Assembly (NCBI GenBank): GCA_019120575.1
Contig: DWUU01000043.1
Span: 1 to 52,610 of the forward strand
Reading direction: 5' to 3'
Source of the DNA: Candidatus Mediterraneibacter quadrami
GTDB lineage: Bacteria > Bacillota > Clostridia > Lachnospirales > Lachnospiraceae
Length of the DNA stretch: 52,610 nt
Shown here: piece by piece, positions 31,682-41,817 of the stretch
How positions within the stretch are numbered: position 1 is the first letter of the stretch
Layout: the number at the start of each line of letters is the position of its first letter
The notes under the pieces: generated by a model
Told to the model about the DNA's origin: nothing
Databases searched by the model: none
Seen by the model: only the letters and a program-made list of their open reading frames with translations
Position numbers and translations under genes: made by a program

Positions 31682-32704
31682 ATGCAGGAATCAAATTTAT
31701 TAATGTATACTACGGAAGATGGTTTAACAAAAATTGAGGCGACTTTTGTAAATGATACGGTATGGCTTTCTATGGAACAGATGGCAGAGTTGTTTCAAAG
31801 AGACAGAAGTGTTATAGGAAAGCATATACGCAATATTTTTAAAGAGGGAGAATTGAAAAAAGAGTCAGTATGGGCAAAATTTGCCCATACTGCCGATGAT
31901 GGAAAAACCTACCAAGTGGATTACTATAATCTGGATGTGATTATATCTGTAGGATATAGAGTAAAATCTTTGCGTGGTACTCAGTTTAGAATATGGGCAA
32001 CGAATATCTTGAAAGAATATATGCAAAAAGGTTTTGCTTTAGATGATGACCGCTTAAAACGCTTAGGGGGCGGAAACTATTTTGACGAATTATTAGAACG
32101 TATTCGTGATATCCGGTCATCAGAAAAGGTTTTCTGGCGGAAAGTGTTGGAGATTTATGCAACGAGTATTGATTATGATCCAAGAGCTGAAAGTTCTATT
32201 CTTTTCTTTAAACAGGTACAGAACAAGATGCATTGGGCGGCCCATAAGCATACAGCCGCAGAAGTGATATATCAAAGAGCGGATGCCGAGAAAGAACATA
32301 TGGGATTAACTTCCTGGCAGGGAAAATCAATAAAACGGACAGATGTAGAAGTTGCAAAAAATTATTTGGATAAGGATGAATTAGACGCATTAAATAAAAT
32401 TGTTACCGCATATCTGGATATTGCGGAGGTACATGCATTAAACCATGAGCCTATGTATATGAAAGACTGGCTGGAAACCATAGATGATTATTTGAAAATG
32501 ACAAGAAGAGATATACTTAAGACTAAAGGAAGTGTAACGCATAAGCAGGCGCTTGAAAAAGCTCATGAAGAATACGAGAAATATAAGAAAAGTGAGGAAA
32601 GCAGGCTATCCTCGGTAGAACAATATTTCTTTGATAGTATAGATGAGTTAGAGGGGTTAGAAGGAAAAGCCTATGCCGAGAGAATCCGTCAGAAAAAGGA
32701 GTAG
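31682..32704 (+). CDS. RhuM-family virulence-associated protein
   Basis: 340 residues. It begins with the RhuM signature (LLMYTTEDGLTKIEATFVNDTVWLSMEQMAELFQRDRSVIGKHIRNIFKEGEL), a DNA-binding-like region, then VWAKFAHTADDGKTYQVDYYNLDVIISVGYRVKS and a charged helical C-terminal half (ALEKAHEEYEKYKKSEES). RhuM proteins are widespread in accessory islands; their biochemical role is not established, although the N-terminal region suggests DNA binding. ATG at 31682 is chosen over 31652 because GAGAGGTGA is 6 bases upstream. Its AT-rich composition contrasts with uvrB, whose ribosome binding site lies in its last codons (gap 9 bases). It probably arrived by transfer. Confidence 0.88.
   Translation: MQESNLLMYTTEDGLTKIEATFVNDTVWLSMEQMAELFQRDRSVIGKHIRNIFKEGELKKESVWAKFAHTADDGKTYQVDYYNLDVIISVGYRVKSLRGTQFRIWATNILKEYMQKGFALDDDRLKRLGGGNYFDELLERIRDIRSSEKVFWRKVLEIYATSIDYDPRAESSILFFKQVQNKMHWAAHKHTAAEVIYQRADAEKEHMGLTSWQGKSIKRTDVEVAKNYLDKDELDALNKIVTAYLDIAEVHALNHEPMYMKDWLETIDDYLKMTRRDILKTKGSVTHKQALEKAHEEYEKYKKSEESRLSSVEQYFFDSIDELEGLEGKAYAERIRQKKE
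31866..31892. repeat. 27-bp perfect palindrome inside rhuM
   Basis: CAGTATGGGCAAA (31866-31878) is followed by one base and then its exact complement TTTGCCCATACTG (31880-31892). It lies in codons for the conserved VWAKFAHTA stretch. Confidence 0.8.
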
Positions 32705-32713
32705 GGATATATC

Positions 32714-34702
32714 ATGGATCATTTTGAATTAGTATCAGAATACGCCCCCACCGGCGACCAGCCCCAGGCCATCGCTGACCTGGTCAAAGGCTTCAAGGAA
32801 GGCAACCAGTGCGAGACTCTCCTTGGCGTTACCGGATCGGGCAAGACTTTCACGATGGCTAATGTCATCCAACAACTGAATAAACCGACGCTGATCATCG
32901 CCCACAACAAGACTCTGGCGGCCCAGCTCTATGGGGAGTTCAAGGAGTTCTTCCCGAACAATGCGGTTGAATACTTTGTCTCCTACTACGACTACTACCA
33001 GCCGGAAGCCTACGTTCCCTCCTCGGATACCTACATCGCGAAGGACTCCTCCATCAATGAGGAGATCGACAAGCTCCGTCTCTCCGCGACGGCTTCCCTG
33101 ATCGAGCGGCGGGATGTGATCATCGTATCCAGTGTGTCCTGCATCTACGGCCTGGGTGAGCCGGAGAACTTTGAGAAGATGATGGTTTCCCTGCGCCCGG
33201 GCATGCAGAAGGACCGGGACGAGGTGCTGCGGCAGCTGATTGACATCCAGTATGACCGCAATGACATGGATTTCAAGCGGGGCACGTTCCGGGTGCGCGG
33301 CGATGTGGTGGAGATTATTCCGGCCAACGAGGCGGACACGGCGGTTCGGGTGGAGTTCTTCGGCGACGAGATCGATCGCATTGTCCAGATTGATGTGCTT
33401 ACCGGAGAGATTAAAGGCGAGCTGGAGCATATCGCTATTTTTCCGGCTTCCCATTATGTGGTGCCTGCGGAGCAGATCCGACGGGCGGCGGACGCCATTG
33501 AGCAGGAACTGGAGGAGCGGGTCCGGTATTTCAAGGGTGAGGGAAAGCTTCTTGAGGCCCAGCGGATCGCGGAGCGGACGAATTTTGACATTGAGATGCT
33601 CAAAGAGACCGGTTTCTGTTCCGGGATCGAGAACTATTCCCGGCATCTTGCGGGGCTTGCGCCGGGACAGCCGCCCCACACGCTGTTGGATTATTTCCCG
33701 GACGATTTTATCATGATGATCGACGAATCCCACAAGACGATCCCGCAGATCGGCGGCATGTATCACGGCGACCAGTCCAGAAAGACGACGCTGGTGGACT
33801 ATGGATTCCGCCTGCCGTCCGCGAAGGACAACCGTCCCTTGAATTTTGAGGAGTTTGAAGGTAAGATTAATCAGGTTCTGTTCGTATCGGCGACGCCGGG
33901 ACCGTATGAGGCGGATCATGAGCTTCTGCGGGCCGAGCAGGTGATCCGTCCGACGGGGCTTCTGGACCCGGAAGTAAGCGTGCGGCCGGTTGAGGGACAG
34001 ATCGACGATCTGATCAGCGAGATCAATAAAGAGACGGCGAAGAAGAACAAAGTCCTGGTGACCACGCTGACCAAGCGCATGGCCGAGGATCTGACGGACT
34101 ACATGCGCGAGGTGGGCATCCGTGTGAAATATCTCCACTCGGATGTTGATACCCTGGAACGGACGGAGATCATCCGGGATATGCGTCTGGATGTGTTCGA
34201 CGTGCTGGTCGGGATCAATCTGCTCCGTGAAGGTCTGGACATCCCGGAGATCACCCTGGTGGCGATTCTGGATGCGGACAAGGAAGGATTCCTGCGTTCC
34301 GAGACGTCCCTGATTCAGACCATCGGGCGTGCCGCCCGGAATGCGGAGGGGCATGTGATCATGTACGCGGATACGGTGACGGATTCCATGCAGATGGCCA
34401 TCGACGAGACGAAGCGGCGCCGTGAGATCCAGATGAGATACAATGAAGAGCACGGCATTACACCTCAGACCATTAAGAAATCCGTGCGCGACCTGATCAG
34501 CATCTCGAAGAAGGTTGCTGCGGAAGAACTGCGCATGGAGAAAGATCCGGAATCCATGAGTGTGCAGGAGCTGGAGAAGCTTATCAAAGATATGACAAAG
34601 CAGATGAAGAAAGCGGCGGCGGAGCTGAATTTCGAGGCGGCGGCAGAGCTGCGTGACAAGCTGGTTGAGCTGAAGAAGATGCTGCATGACATTGAAGGAT
34701 AG
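32714..34702 (+). CDS. uvrB: UvrABC system protein B
   Basis: 662 residues. It is the damage-loading helicase of nucleotide excision repair. Visible are Walker A GVTGSGKT (about 38-45), the beta-hairpin DNA-binding segment ([19 protein letters not shown], about 92-110), motif II in [11 protein letters not shown], helicase motifs in [18 protein letters not shown] and [12 protein letters not shown], and a C-terminal UVR coiled-coil motif ([28 protein letters not shown]) that binds UvrC. It starts 9 bases after rhuM, and GGAGTAGGG over the rhuM stop serves as its ribosome binding site. uvrA follows by about 31 bases. Confidence 0.98.
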   Translation: MDHFELVSEYAPTGDQPQAIADLVKGFKEGNQCETLLGVTGSGKTFTMANVIQQLNKPTLIIAHNKTLAAQLYGEFKEFFPNNAVEYFVSYYDYYQPEAYVPSSDTYIAKDSSINEEIDKLRLSATASLIERRDVIIVSSVSCIYGLGEPENFEKMMVSLRPGMQKDRDEVLRQLIDIQYDRNDMDFKRGTFRVRGDVVEIIPANEADTAVRVEFFGDEIDRIVQIDVLTGEIKGELEHIAIFPASHYVVPAEQIRRAADAIEQELEERVRYFKGEGKLLEAQRIAERTNFDIEMLKETGFCSGIENYSRHLAGLAPGQPPHTLLDYFPDDFIMMIDESHKTIPQIGGMYHGDQSRKTTLVDYGFRLPSAKDNRPLNFEEFEGKINQVLFVSATPGPYEADHELLRAEQVIRPTGLLDPEVSVRPVEGQIDDLISEINKETAKKNKVLVTTLTKRMAEDLTDYMREVGIRVKYLHSDVDTLERTEIIRDMRLDVFDVLVGINLLREGLDIPEITLVAILDADKEGFLRSETSLIQTIGRAARNAEGHVIMYADTVTDSMQMAIDETKRRREIQMRYNEEHGITPQTIKKSVRDLISISKKVAAEELRMEKDPESMSVQELEKLIKDMTKQMKKAAAELNFEAAAELRDKLVELKKMLHDIEG

Positions 34703-34733
34703 ATTACACAACAGGAAGGAAGCATATACACCT

Positions 34734-37580
34734 ATGGGAATCAAGATGGACGCCCGGCAGTACATCCGTATCCGGGGCGCGAATGAGAACAATCTGAAAA
34801 ATATCGACGTGGACATCCCGCGAAATGAACTGGTCGTGCTGACAGGTTTAAGTGGTTCGGGAAAGTCATCTCTTGCTTTTGACACGATTTACGCGGAAGG
34901 GCAGAGACGCTATATGGAGTCTCTGTCTTCCTATGCGCGCCAGTTCCTGGGCCAGATGGAGAAGCCGGATGTGGAGAGCATTGAGGGGCTGTCCCCGGCC
35001 ATATCCATTGACCAGAAGTCCACGAATCACAACCCCAGATCTACGGTGGGCACGGTGACGGAGATCTACGATTATTTCCGTCTGCTCTACGCGAGAGTCG
35101 GCATTCCACACTGCCCGAAATGCGGCCGGGAGATCATGAAGCAGACGGTGGACCAGATGGTGGACCAGATCATGGCGCTGCCGGAGCGGACCCGGATCCA
35201 GCTGCTGGCGCCGGTGGTGCGCGGACGCAAGGGAACCCATGCAAAGCTGTTGGAGCGGGCGAAGAAAAGCGGTTATGTGCGGGTGCGCATTGACGGCAAT
35301 ATGTACGAGCTGTCGGAAGAGATCAGCCTGGATAAAAATATCAAGCACAACATCGAGATCATCGTAGACCGCCTGATTGTGCGGCCGGGGATCGAGAAGC
35401 GGCTCACGGATTCCGTGGAGAGCGTGCTGCATCTGGCGGAGGGCCTGCTGGTGGTGGATGTGATCGACGGCGAGCCGATGAATTTCAGCCAGAGCTTCTC
35501 CTGTCCGGACTGCGGGATCAGCATCGAGGAGATCGAGCCGAGAAGCTTTTCATTCAACAATCCGTTCGGTGCCTGCCCGGAATGTTTCGGACTGGGTTAC
35601 AAGATGGAGTTCGCCGAGGAACTGATGATCCCGGATCCGTCCCTTTCGATCAACGAAGGGGCAATTGCGGTGCTGGGGTGGCAGTCCTGCGCGGATAAGG
35701 GCAGTTTTACGAGGGCCATCCTGGACGCCCTCTGCCGGGAATATGATTTCGACCTGGACACGCCGTTTGAAAAATATCCGAAGAAGATCCATGACATCCT
35801 GATCCACGGGACGAACGGGAAGAGCGTAAAAGTATATTATAAAGGCCAGCGCGGGGAAGGCGTCTACGACGTGGCGTTCGAGGGCCTGATCAAAAATGTG
35901 GAGCGCCGGTACCGGGAGACCGGGTCTGAGACCATGAAGGCGGAGTACGAGACTTTTATGAATATCACGCCCTGTTCCGCCTGCAAGGGACAGCGCCTGA
36001 AGCCCGGCGCCCTGGCGGTGACCGTGGGGGATAAGAATATCGCGGAGGTGACCGCGCTGTCCGTGGAGAAGCTGCAGCAGTTCCTGACAGACCTGGAGCT
36101 CTCTGACACCCAGAGGATGATCGGCGGGCAGATCTTAAAGGAGATCCGGGCCCGGGTGAAATTCCTGATCGACGTGGGGCTGGATTACCTGACCCTTGCC
36201 CGCGCCACGGGGACGCTTTCCGGCGGCGAGGCCCAGCGCATCCGTCTGGCGACCCAGATCGGGTCCGGCCTGGTGGGCGTGGCCTACATTCTTGACGAGC
36301 CAAGCATCGGCCTCCATCAGCGGGACAACGACAAGCTGCTGGCGACGCTCAAGCATCTGCGGGATCTGGGCAACACGCTGATCGTGGTGGAGCATGACGA
36401 GGACACCATGCTGGCGGCGGATTACATCGTGGATATCGGACCGGGCGCAGGCGAGCACGGCGGAGAGGTCGTAGCCGTGGGAAATGCGCAGGAGATCATG
36501 AAGAATAAAAATTCAGTCACGGGCGCATACTTAAGCGGAAAAATAAAAATACCCGTACCGGAGGAACGAAAGAAACCGTCCGGCTGGCTGAAGGTCATCG
36601 GCGCGCAGGAAAACAACCTGAAGAACATTGACGTATCCTTCCCGCTCGGTGTAATGACCTGTGTTACGGGCGTTTCCGGGTCCGGGAAAAGTTCACTTGT
36701 AAATGAAATCCTTTACAAACGGCTTGCGCGCGACCTGAACCGGGCGCGGACGATCCCCGGAAAGCATAAGCGGATCGAGGGGCTTGACCAGGTGGACAAG
36801 GTGATCGCCATCGATCAGTCGCCCATCGGGCGGACGCCCCGGTCCAATCCGGCGACGTACACCGGCGTTTTCGACCTGATCCGGGATCTTTTTGCGGCCA
36901 CGCCGGACGCGAAGGCGAGAGGTTACAAGAAAGGTCGCTTCAGTTTCAATGTGAAGGGCGGCCGGTGCGAGGCCTGCGCCGGGGACGGGATTCTGAAGAT
37001 CGAGATGCATTTCCTCCCGGACGTTTATGTGCCCTGCGAGGTGTGCGGCGGCAGAAGATATAACCGGGAGACGCTGGAAGTGAAATACAAGGGCAAATCC
37101 ATCTACGATGTGCTGAACATGACGGTTGAGGAGGCGCTGGAATTCTTCGACCATGTGCCGAGCATTAAGCGGAAGATGCAGACTCTTTATGATGTGGGAC
37201 TTTCCTATATCCGGCTGGGGCAGCCGTCCACGGAGCTTTCCGGAGGAGAGGCCCAGCGGATCAAGCTGGCGACGGAGCTGAGCAAACGGAGCACCGGCAA
37301 GGCGGTCTACATCCTGGATGAGCCGACCACGGGACTTCATTTTGCGGATGTACACAAGCTGACGGAGATTCTGAGGCGGCTTTCCGGCGACGGCAATACG
37401 GTCATTGTGATCGAGCATAACCTGGACGTGATCAAGACGGCGGACTACATCATCGATATCGGGCCGGAAGGCGGCGACCGCGGCGGGACTATCGTAGCCT
37501 GCGGCACGCCGGAAGAGGTTGCGGCGAATGAAAAATCCTATACCGGGCATTATATAGATGCAATGCTTAAAAGAGTATAA
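34734..37580 (+). CDS. uvrA: UvrABC system protein A
   Basis: 948 residues, the damage-recognition ATPase of nucleotide excision repair. It has two ABC modules: Walker [21 protein letters not shown] (about 36-55) and [15 protein letters not shown] (about 645-660); signature motifs [16 protein letters not shown] and [16 protein letters not shown]; and zinc-binding Cys clusters ([13 protein letters not shown] ... [14 protein letters not shown] ... CEVCGG). The ATG at 34734 is preferred to an overlapping upstream one at 34686 because AGGAAGGAAG lies between, although its spacing of about 14 bases is a little long. It forms an operon with uvrB. Confidence 0.97.
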   Translation: MGIKMDARQYIRIRGANENNLKNIDVDIPRNELVVLTGLSGSGKSSLAFDTIYAEGQRRYMESLSSYARQFLGQMEKPDVESIEGLSPAISIDQKSTNHNPRSTVGTVTEIYDYFRLLYARVGIPHCPKCGREIMKQTVDQMVDQIMALPERTRIQLLAPVVRGRKGTHAKLLERAKKSGYVRVRIDGNMYELSEEISLDKNIKHNIEIIVDRLIVRPGIEKRLTDSVESVLHLAEGLLVVDVIDGEPMNFSQSFSCPDCGISIEEIEPRSFSFNNPFGACPECFGLGYKMEFAEELMIPDPSLSINEGAIAVLGWQSCADKGSFTRAILDALCREYDFDLDTPFEKYPKKIHDILIHGTNGKSVKVYYKGQRGEGVYDVAFEGLIKNVERRYRETGSETMKAEYETFMNITPCSACKGQRLKPGALAVTVGDKNIAEVTALSVEKLQQFLTDLELSDTQRMIGGQILKEIRARVKFLIDVGLDYLTLARATGTLSGGEAQRIRLATQIGSGLVGVAYILDEPSIGLHQRDNDKLLATLKHLRDLGNTLIVVEHDEDTMLAADYIVDIGPGAGEHGGEVVAVGNAQEIMKNKNSVTGAYLSGKIKIPVPEERKKPSGWLKVIGAQENNLKNIDVSFPLGVMTCVTGVSGSGKSSLVNEILYKRLARDLNRARTIPGKHKRIEGLDQVDKVIAIDQSPIGRTPRSNPATYTGVFDLIRDLFAATPDAKARGYKKGRFSFNVKGGRCEACAGDGILKIEMHFLPDVYVPCEVCGGRRYNRETLEVKYKGKSIYDVLNMTVEEALEFFDHVPSIKRKMQTLYDVGLSYIRLGQPSTELSGGEAQRIKLATELSKRSTGKAVYILDEPTTGLHFADVHKLTEILRRLSGDGNTVIVIEHNLDVIKTADYIIDIGPEGGDRGGTIVACGTPEEVAANEKSYTGHYIDAMLKRV

Positions 37581-37595
37581 AATCCGAAAAAAGGG

Positions 37596-37728
37596 TTTCC
37601 ATTTTTTACAAAGTTTATTATACTGAATAATGCGGACAGGCAGGATGAGGGAACCTGCCTGTGTTCGTCTTACAATACAGGATAATGCCGTCAGGGAGTG
37701 AGATACAGGAACATTCCGGTGCGGAATG
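37596..37728 (+). promoter_or_regulatory. Promoter and structured leader of the mreB-like gene
   Basis: TTTCCA (37596-37601), 17 bp, TATACT (37619-37624). The leader then contains two hairpins: ACAGGCAGG (37636-37644) with CCTGCCTGT (37654-37662), and CATTCCG (37712-37718) with CGGAATG (37722-37728). Neither has a clear U-tract. The gene starts at 37774. Confidence 0.5.
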
Positions 37729-37773
37729 CTCTAAAGGGAAAGAGTATAAAGGATTTGGAAGGGAGAACTGAAT

Positions 37774-38763
37774 ATGTCAGTAGATATCGGGATTGACCTG
37801 GGGACCGCCAGTGTGCTTGTCTATGTGCGGGGCAAGGGCGTTGTGCTGAAAGAACCGTCGGTGGTAGCCTTTGACCGCGATACGAACGTGATCAAGGCGA
37901 TCGGGGAGGAAGCGCGAATGATGCTGGGGAGAACGCCGGGCAATATTGTGGCGGTGCGTCCGCTGCGGCAGGGCGTGATCTCGGACTACACGGTAACAGA
38001 GAAGATGATCAAGTACTTTGTCCAGAAAGCGCTTGGGAAGCGGACCTTCAAAAAGCCCCGGATCAGTATCTGCGTGCCCAGCGGCGTGACAGAAGTGGAG
38101 AAAAAAGCCGTGGAAGAGGCGACTTTTGCAGCAGGGGCGAGAGAAGTTCATCTGATCGAAGAGCCGGTGGCTGCAGCCATCGGAGCGGGGATCGATATCG
38201 CGAAGCCCTGCGGCAATATGATCGTGGACATCGGCGGAGGAACTTCGGATATAGCAGTGATTTCACTGGGCGGAACGGTAGTCAATACATCGATAAAAAT
38301 TGCGGGAGATGATTTCGATGAGGCGATCGTCCGGTATATGCGCAAGAAACATAATCTTCTGATCGGAGAGCGGACGGCGGAAGATATAAAGATCCGGATC
38401 GGAACGACCTATCCGCTTGCAGAAGAAGAAACGATGGAGGTCCGGGGCAGGAATCTTGTGACGGGACTTCCGAAGACCGTTACAGTTACGTCTTCTGAGA
38501 CAGAGGAGGCTTTGAGGGAAGCCGCCAGTCAGATTGTCGAGGCGGTGATCGGCGTGCTGGAGCAGACGCCGCCGGAGCTCTCCGCTGATATTCTTGACCG
38601 CGGAATCGTGCTGACAGGAGGCGGAGCGCTGCTTCGGGGGCTTGAAGAGCTGATTGCGGAGAAGACGGGCATTAATACAATGACAGCGGAAGATCCGATG
38701 AAAGTGGTGGCGATCGGCACCGGACAGTTCGTTGAGTTCATGAGCGGAAGAAATGAGTACTAG
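37774..38763 (+). CDS. mreB: Rod shape-determining protein, MreB/Mbl family
   Basis: 329 residues, actin-like ATPase that organises lateral wall synthesis on the inner face of the membrane. The phosphate 1 motif is VDIGIDLGTASVLVYVRGKGVVLKEPSVVA (about 3-32), phosphate 2 is NMIVDIGGGTSDIAVISLGG (about 149-168) and the adenosine motif is RGIVLTGGGALLRGLEELI (about 270-288). SGVTEVEKKAVEEATFAAGAREVHLIEEPVAAAIGAG is diagnostic of MreB/Mbl. The start is ATG at 37774 with GGAAGGGAGA upstream. It stands alone, without mreC/mreD, so it may be an Mbl-type paralogue. A terminator-like hairpin follows. Confidence 0.93.
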   Translation: MSVDIGIDLGTASVLVYVRGKGVVLKEPSVVAFDRDTNVIKAIGEEARMMLGRTPGNIVAVRPLRQGVISDYTVTEKMIKYFVQKALGKRTFKKPRISICVPSGVTEVEKKAVEEATFAAGAREVHLIEEPVAAAIGAGIDIAKPCGNMIVDIGGGTSDIAVISLGGTVVNTSIKIAGDDFDEAIVRYMRKKHNLLIGERTAEDIKIRIGTTYPLAEEETMEVRGRNLVTGLPKTVTVTSSETEEALREAASQIVEAVIGVLEQTPPELSADILDRGIVLTGGGALLRGLEELIAEKTGINTMTAEDPMKVVAIGTGQFVEFMSGRNEY

Positions 38764-38796
38764 GCAGCAGATAATAATCGCCGGACCGGCGGACAG

Positions 38797-38827
38797 CAGG
38801 GATGTGAACGGAAGAGGCACATCCCTG
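38797..38827 (+). terminator. Terminator-like hairpin after mreB
   Basis: CAGGGATGTG (38797-38806) with CACATCCCTG (38818-38827), perfect 10-bp stem, followed by TTCTGATG, a weak U-tract. Confidence 0.5.
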
Positions 38828-38857
38828 TTCTGATGTATAAAGAAAGGACATTGTACA

Positions 38858-41080
38858 GTGGAAACGGTAACAGGATACGTGGAGCACATAGTGTTCCGGA
38901 ATGAAGAAAACGGCTATACAGTATTCCGGCTGGAGAACGATGACGGAGAAGTGACCTGCGTCGGCAATTTTAATTTCATCAGCGAAGGCGAAATGCTGGA
39001 GTTGACGGGAGAATATGTAAACCATAATGTTTACGGTAATCAGCTGAAAGTTGCATCCCATATGGTGAAAGAACCGGAAGATCTCGTTTCCATAGAACGG
39101 TATCTGGGTTCCGGCGCCATCAAAGGCGTCGGGGCTGCTCTTGCCGGCCGGATTGTGAAGAAGTTTAAGAAAGATACATTCCGGATTATTGAAGAGGAGC
39201 CGGAACGGCTGGCTGAGATTAAGGGGATCAGTGAACGTAAGGCCCGTGAGATCGCGCTTCAGGTGGAAGAAAAGCGGGATGTGAGAAGTGCAATGATCTA
39301 TCTGCAGAAATACGGGATCTCCACAAAGCTTGCGGCAAAGATATACCAGCATTATGGTATGCGTGTATACAAAGTGCTGGAAGAGAACCCGTACCAGCTG
39401 GTGGACAGCATAGAGGGCGTCGGATTCCGGACGGCCGATGAGATCGCTGCGCGGATCGGCATACATACAGATTCGGATTACCGGATCCGAAGCGGTATAT
39501 TTTATACTTTACAACAGGCGCTTGGAGAAGGGCATATTTATCTTCCGGAGACCGTACTTGCGCGCCGCGCGGGCAGTCTTCTCGGGGTGGAGATCGGGGA
39601 TGTGGAAAAATATCTGATGGATCTGTGCGTGGAGAAGAAAACGGTTGTAAAAGAAGCGGACGGAGAGAGGCGCGTATACGCCGCACAATATTATTATCTG
39701 GAATTAAATACGGCGAAGATGCTTCACGATCTGAATATTGACTGCACAATGCCGGAGGAAATGATGGAGCAGCGGCTTCGGCGGGTGGAAACGGACGAGC
39801 AGATCGAACTGGATGTCATGCAGCACCGGGCGGTGATCGAGGCCATCCGGCACGGCCTTCTTGTTCTGACCGGAGGTCCGGGAACGGGAAAAACAACAAC
39901 CATCAACACCATGATCCGCTTTTTTGACCGGGAGGGGATGTCAATCCTCCTTGCCGCGCCGACGGGCAGGGCGGCAAAACGTATGACCGAGGCCACCGGC
40001 TGGGAGGCTCAGACAATCCACCGGCTGCTGGAAGTCAATGTAAATCCGGAATCAGAGGAGGGGGTGGGCGGCTTTTTAAGGAACCGTCAGAATCCGCTGG
40101 AGACGGATGTGCTGATCATTGACGAGATGTCCATGGTGGATCTGCCGCTGATGCATGCGCTCCTGCAGGCGGTCGTGCCGGGAACCCGTCTGATTCTGGT
40201 GGGCGATGTGGACCAGCTGCCGTCCGTGGGGCCGGGCAGTGTGCTCAAGGACATTATCGCGTCAGGGCAGTTCCCGGTGGTGACCCTGACCCGCATTTTC
40301 CGGCAGGCGGGCCAGAGCGATATCATTGTAAACGCCCATAAGATCAATGCCGGAGAGCCGGTTGTTCTCGATAACAAGAGCCGGGATTTCTTCTTCCTGC
40401 GCCGTACGGATGCAGATACGATCATCGGGATCATGATCATGCTCATACAGAAGAAACTTCCGAAATACGTGGGGGCAAAACCGGGTGAGATTCAGGTTAT
40501 GACTCCGACCCGGAAAGGCAATCTCGGCGTAGAGCGCCTGAACGTGATTCTGCAGCGGTATCTGAACCCGGAGGATTCCCGGAAAAATGAAGTGGAGATC
40601 GGCGACCGGCTGTTTCGGGAAGGGGACAAGGTTATGCAGATCCGGAATAATTACCAGCTGGAGTGGGAGGTAACCACCCGGTTCGGGCTGGCGGTTGACA
40701 GCGGCACCGGCATTTTCAACGGGGATATGGGTGTGATCACGGAGATCAACACATACACAGAGACCATCGAAGTGGAGTTTGATGAAGGGCGGAAGGTAAA
40801 ATATTCCTATGACATGACGGAAGAACTGGAGCTGGCCTATGCGATCACGGTCCATAAGTCCCAGGGCAGCGAGTATCCGGCAGTGATTATTCCGCTTCTG
40901 CCGGGGCCACGGCTGCTTTATAACAGAAATCTTTTATACACGGCAGTAACAAGAGCGAAAAAATGCCTGACAATCATAGGGAGTGATGCGGTATTTCAGG
41001 AAATGATACAAAACAAAAACGAGCAGGAGCGTTACACAAGCCTGAGCGAGCGGATCATGGAATACGGGAAACAATGTTAA
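38858..41080 (+). CDS. recD2: RecD2-type ATP-dependent DNA helicase (SF1B)
   Basis: 740 residues with GTG start at 38858 behind AGAAAGGA. The N-terminal part (1-310) has the OB-like METVTGYVEHIVFRNEENGYTVF and helix-hairpin-helix segments (GAIKGVGAALAGRI, LAEIKGISERKAREIA, EGVGFRTADEIAARIG). The helicase core has Walker A LTGGPGTGKTTT (about 337-348), Walker B VLIIDEMSMVDLPL, LVGDVDQLPSVGPG and the C-terminal AITVHKSQGSEYPAVIIPL motif. RecD2 acts in replication-fork repair and mismatch repair in bacteria without RecBC. The frame ends overlapping comF by 7 bases. Confidence 0.95.
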   Translation: METVTGYVEHIVFRNEENGYTVFRLENDDGEVTCVGNFNFISEGEMLELTGEYVNHNVYGNQLKVASHMVKEPEDLVSIERYLGSGAIKGVGAALAGRIVKKFKKDTFRIIEEEPERLAEIKGISERKAREIALQVEEKRDVRSAMIYLQKYGISTKLAAKIYQHYGMRVYKVLEENPYQLVDSIEGVGFRTADEIAARIGIHTDSDYRIRSGIFYTLQQALGEGHIYLPETVLARRAGSLLGVEIGDVEKYLMDLCVEKKTVVKEADGERRVYAAQYYYLELNTAKMLHDLNIDCTMPEEMMEQRLRRVETDEQIELDVMQHRAVIEAIRHGLLVLTGGPGTGKTTTINTMIRFFDREGMSILLAAPTGRAAKRMTEATGWEAQTIHRLLEVNVNPESEEGVGGFLRNRQNPLETDVLIIDEMSMVDLPLMHALLQAVVPGTRLILVGDVDQLPSVGPGSVLKDIIASGQFPVVTLTRIFRQAGQSDIIVNAHKINAGEPVVLDNKSRDFFFLRRTDADTIIGIMIMLIQKKLPKYVGAKPGEIQVMTPTRKGNLGVERLNVILQRYLNPEDSRKNEVEIGDRLFREGDKVMQIRNNYQLEWEVTTRFGLAVDSGTGIFNGDMGVITEINTYTETIEVEFDEGRKVKYSYDMTEELELAYAITVHKSQGSEYPAVIIPLLPGPRLLYNRNLLYTAVTRAKKCLTIIGSDAVFQEMIQNKNEQERYTSLSERIMEYGKQC

Positions 41081-41775
41081 ATCTTCTGTATCCGCCGGTA
41101 TGTCCGATGTGCGGCAGGATTTCGGTGGAGCGAATCTGCCTGTCCTGCCGGGAAAAGATCCGGCCGGCCGCCGCCGGGGCGTATTGCCTGCATTGCGGGA
41201 AACCGCTGAAAGATGAAGCAGAAGAATTCTGTCCGGACTGCAGGAGAACCATTGCAGAGAACGGATCTGCAGTTGATCAGGGGCGCAGTCTCTGGGTGCA
41301 TGAAGGGCCGGTTCCGGGAGCGGTTTACCGGTTTAAATATAATAACAGGCGGCGCTTCGGACAGATTTTCGCGGAGGAGCTGGCGGACCGGTATACCGGT
41401 CTGATCCGGAAGTGGGAGATCGATGAGATCATTCCGGTTCCGCTTCACCGGTCCAGATACAGAAAGCGGGGATATAATCAGGCGGAGATTCTGGCGCTGA
41501 AGCTGGGCGTACTGTGCGGTCTCCCCGTGCGGACGGATGTCCTGTACCGGATCAGAAAAACCGCGCCGCAGAAGCTGCTGGGGAGACGGGAAAGACTGAG
41601 AAATCTCCGGGGCGCTTTCGGCGTCCGGGCAGACTGGAAACCGTGCAGAAACGTCCTTCTCATTGACGATATTTATACGACGGGAGCGACGCTGGAACGC
41701 GCCGCCCGGGTTCTGAAAAAAGCAGGCGTTCAAAAAGTTTTCTTTTTAACGATAAGCATTGGACAAGGTATCTGA
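41074..41775 (+). CDS. comF: ComF-family protein (phosphoribosyltransferase-like)
   Basis: 233 residues. The N-terminus has a zinc ribbon of paired cysteines (CPMCGRI, CLSC, CLHCGKP, CPDCRR). The C-terminal phosphoribosyltransferase-like domain contains IIPVPLHRSRYRKRGYNQAEILA and the PRPP-binding loop VLLIDDIYTTGATL (about 200-213). In Bacillus ComFC takes part in DNA uptake; the family also exists in species not known to be competent. The ATG overlaps the recD2 stop (ATGTTAA), so translation is coupled. Confidence 0.93.
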   Translation: MLNLLYPPVCPMCGRISVERICLSCREKIRPAAAGAYCLHCGKPLKDEAEEFCPDCRRTIAENGSAVDQGRSLWVHEGPVPGAVYRFKYNNRRRFGQIFAEELADRYTGLIRKWEIDEIIPVPLHRSRYRKRGYNQAEILALKLGVLCGLPVRTDVLYRIRKTAPQKLLGRRERLRNLRGAFGVRADWKPCRNVLLIDDIYTTGATLERAARVLKKAGVQKVFFLTISIGQGI

Positions 41776-41789
41776 CTGTATGATATACT
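41760..41789 (+). promoter_or_regulatory. Predicted promoter of the cdaA envelope operon
   Basis: TGGACA (41760-41765), 18 bp, TATACT (41784-41789), overlapping the comF stop codon; the operon's first start codon is 29 bases further on. Confidence 0.5.
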
Positions 41790-41817
41790 AAAACATAATG
41801 GACTGAAATAGGAGATT

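Noticed and set aside
32735-34885. A 716-codon open frame antisense to uvrB
   Set aside because: It lies wholly opposite a certain gene, has no ribosome binding site and reads as low-complexity His/Arg/Leu sequence, an effect of codon bias in the uvrB frame.
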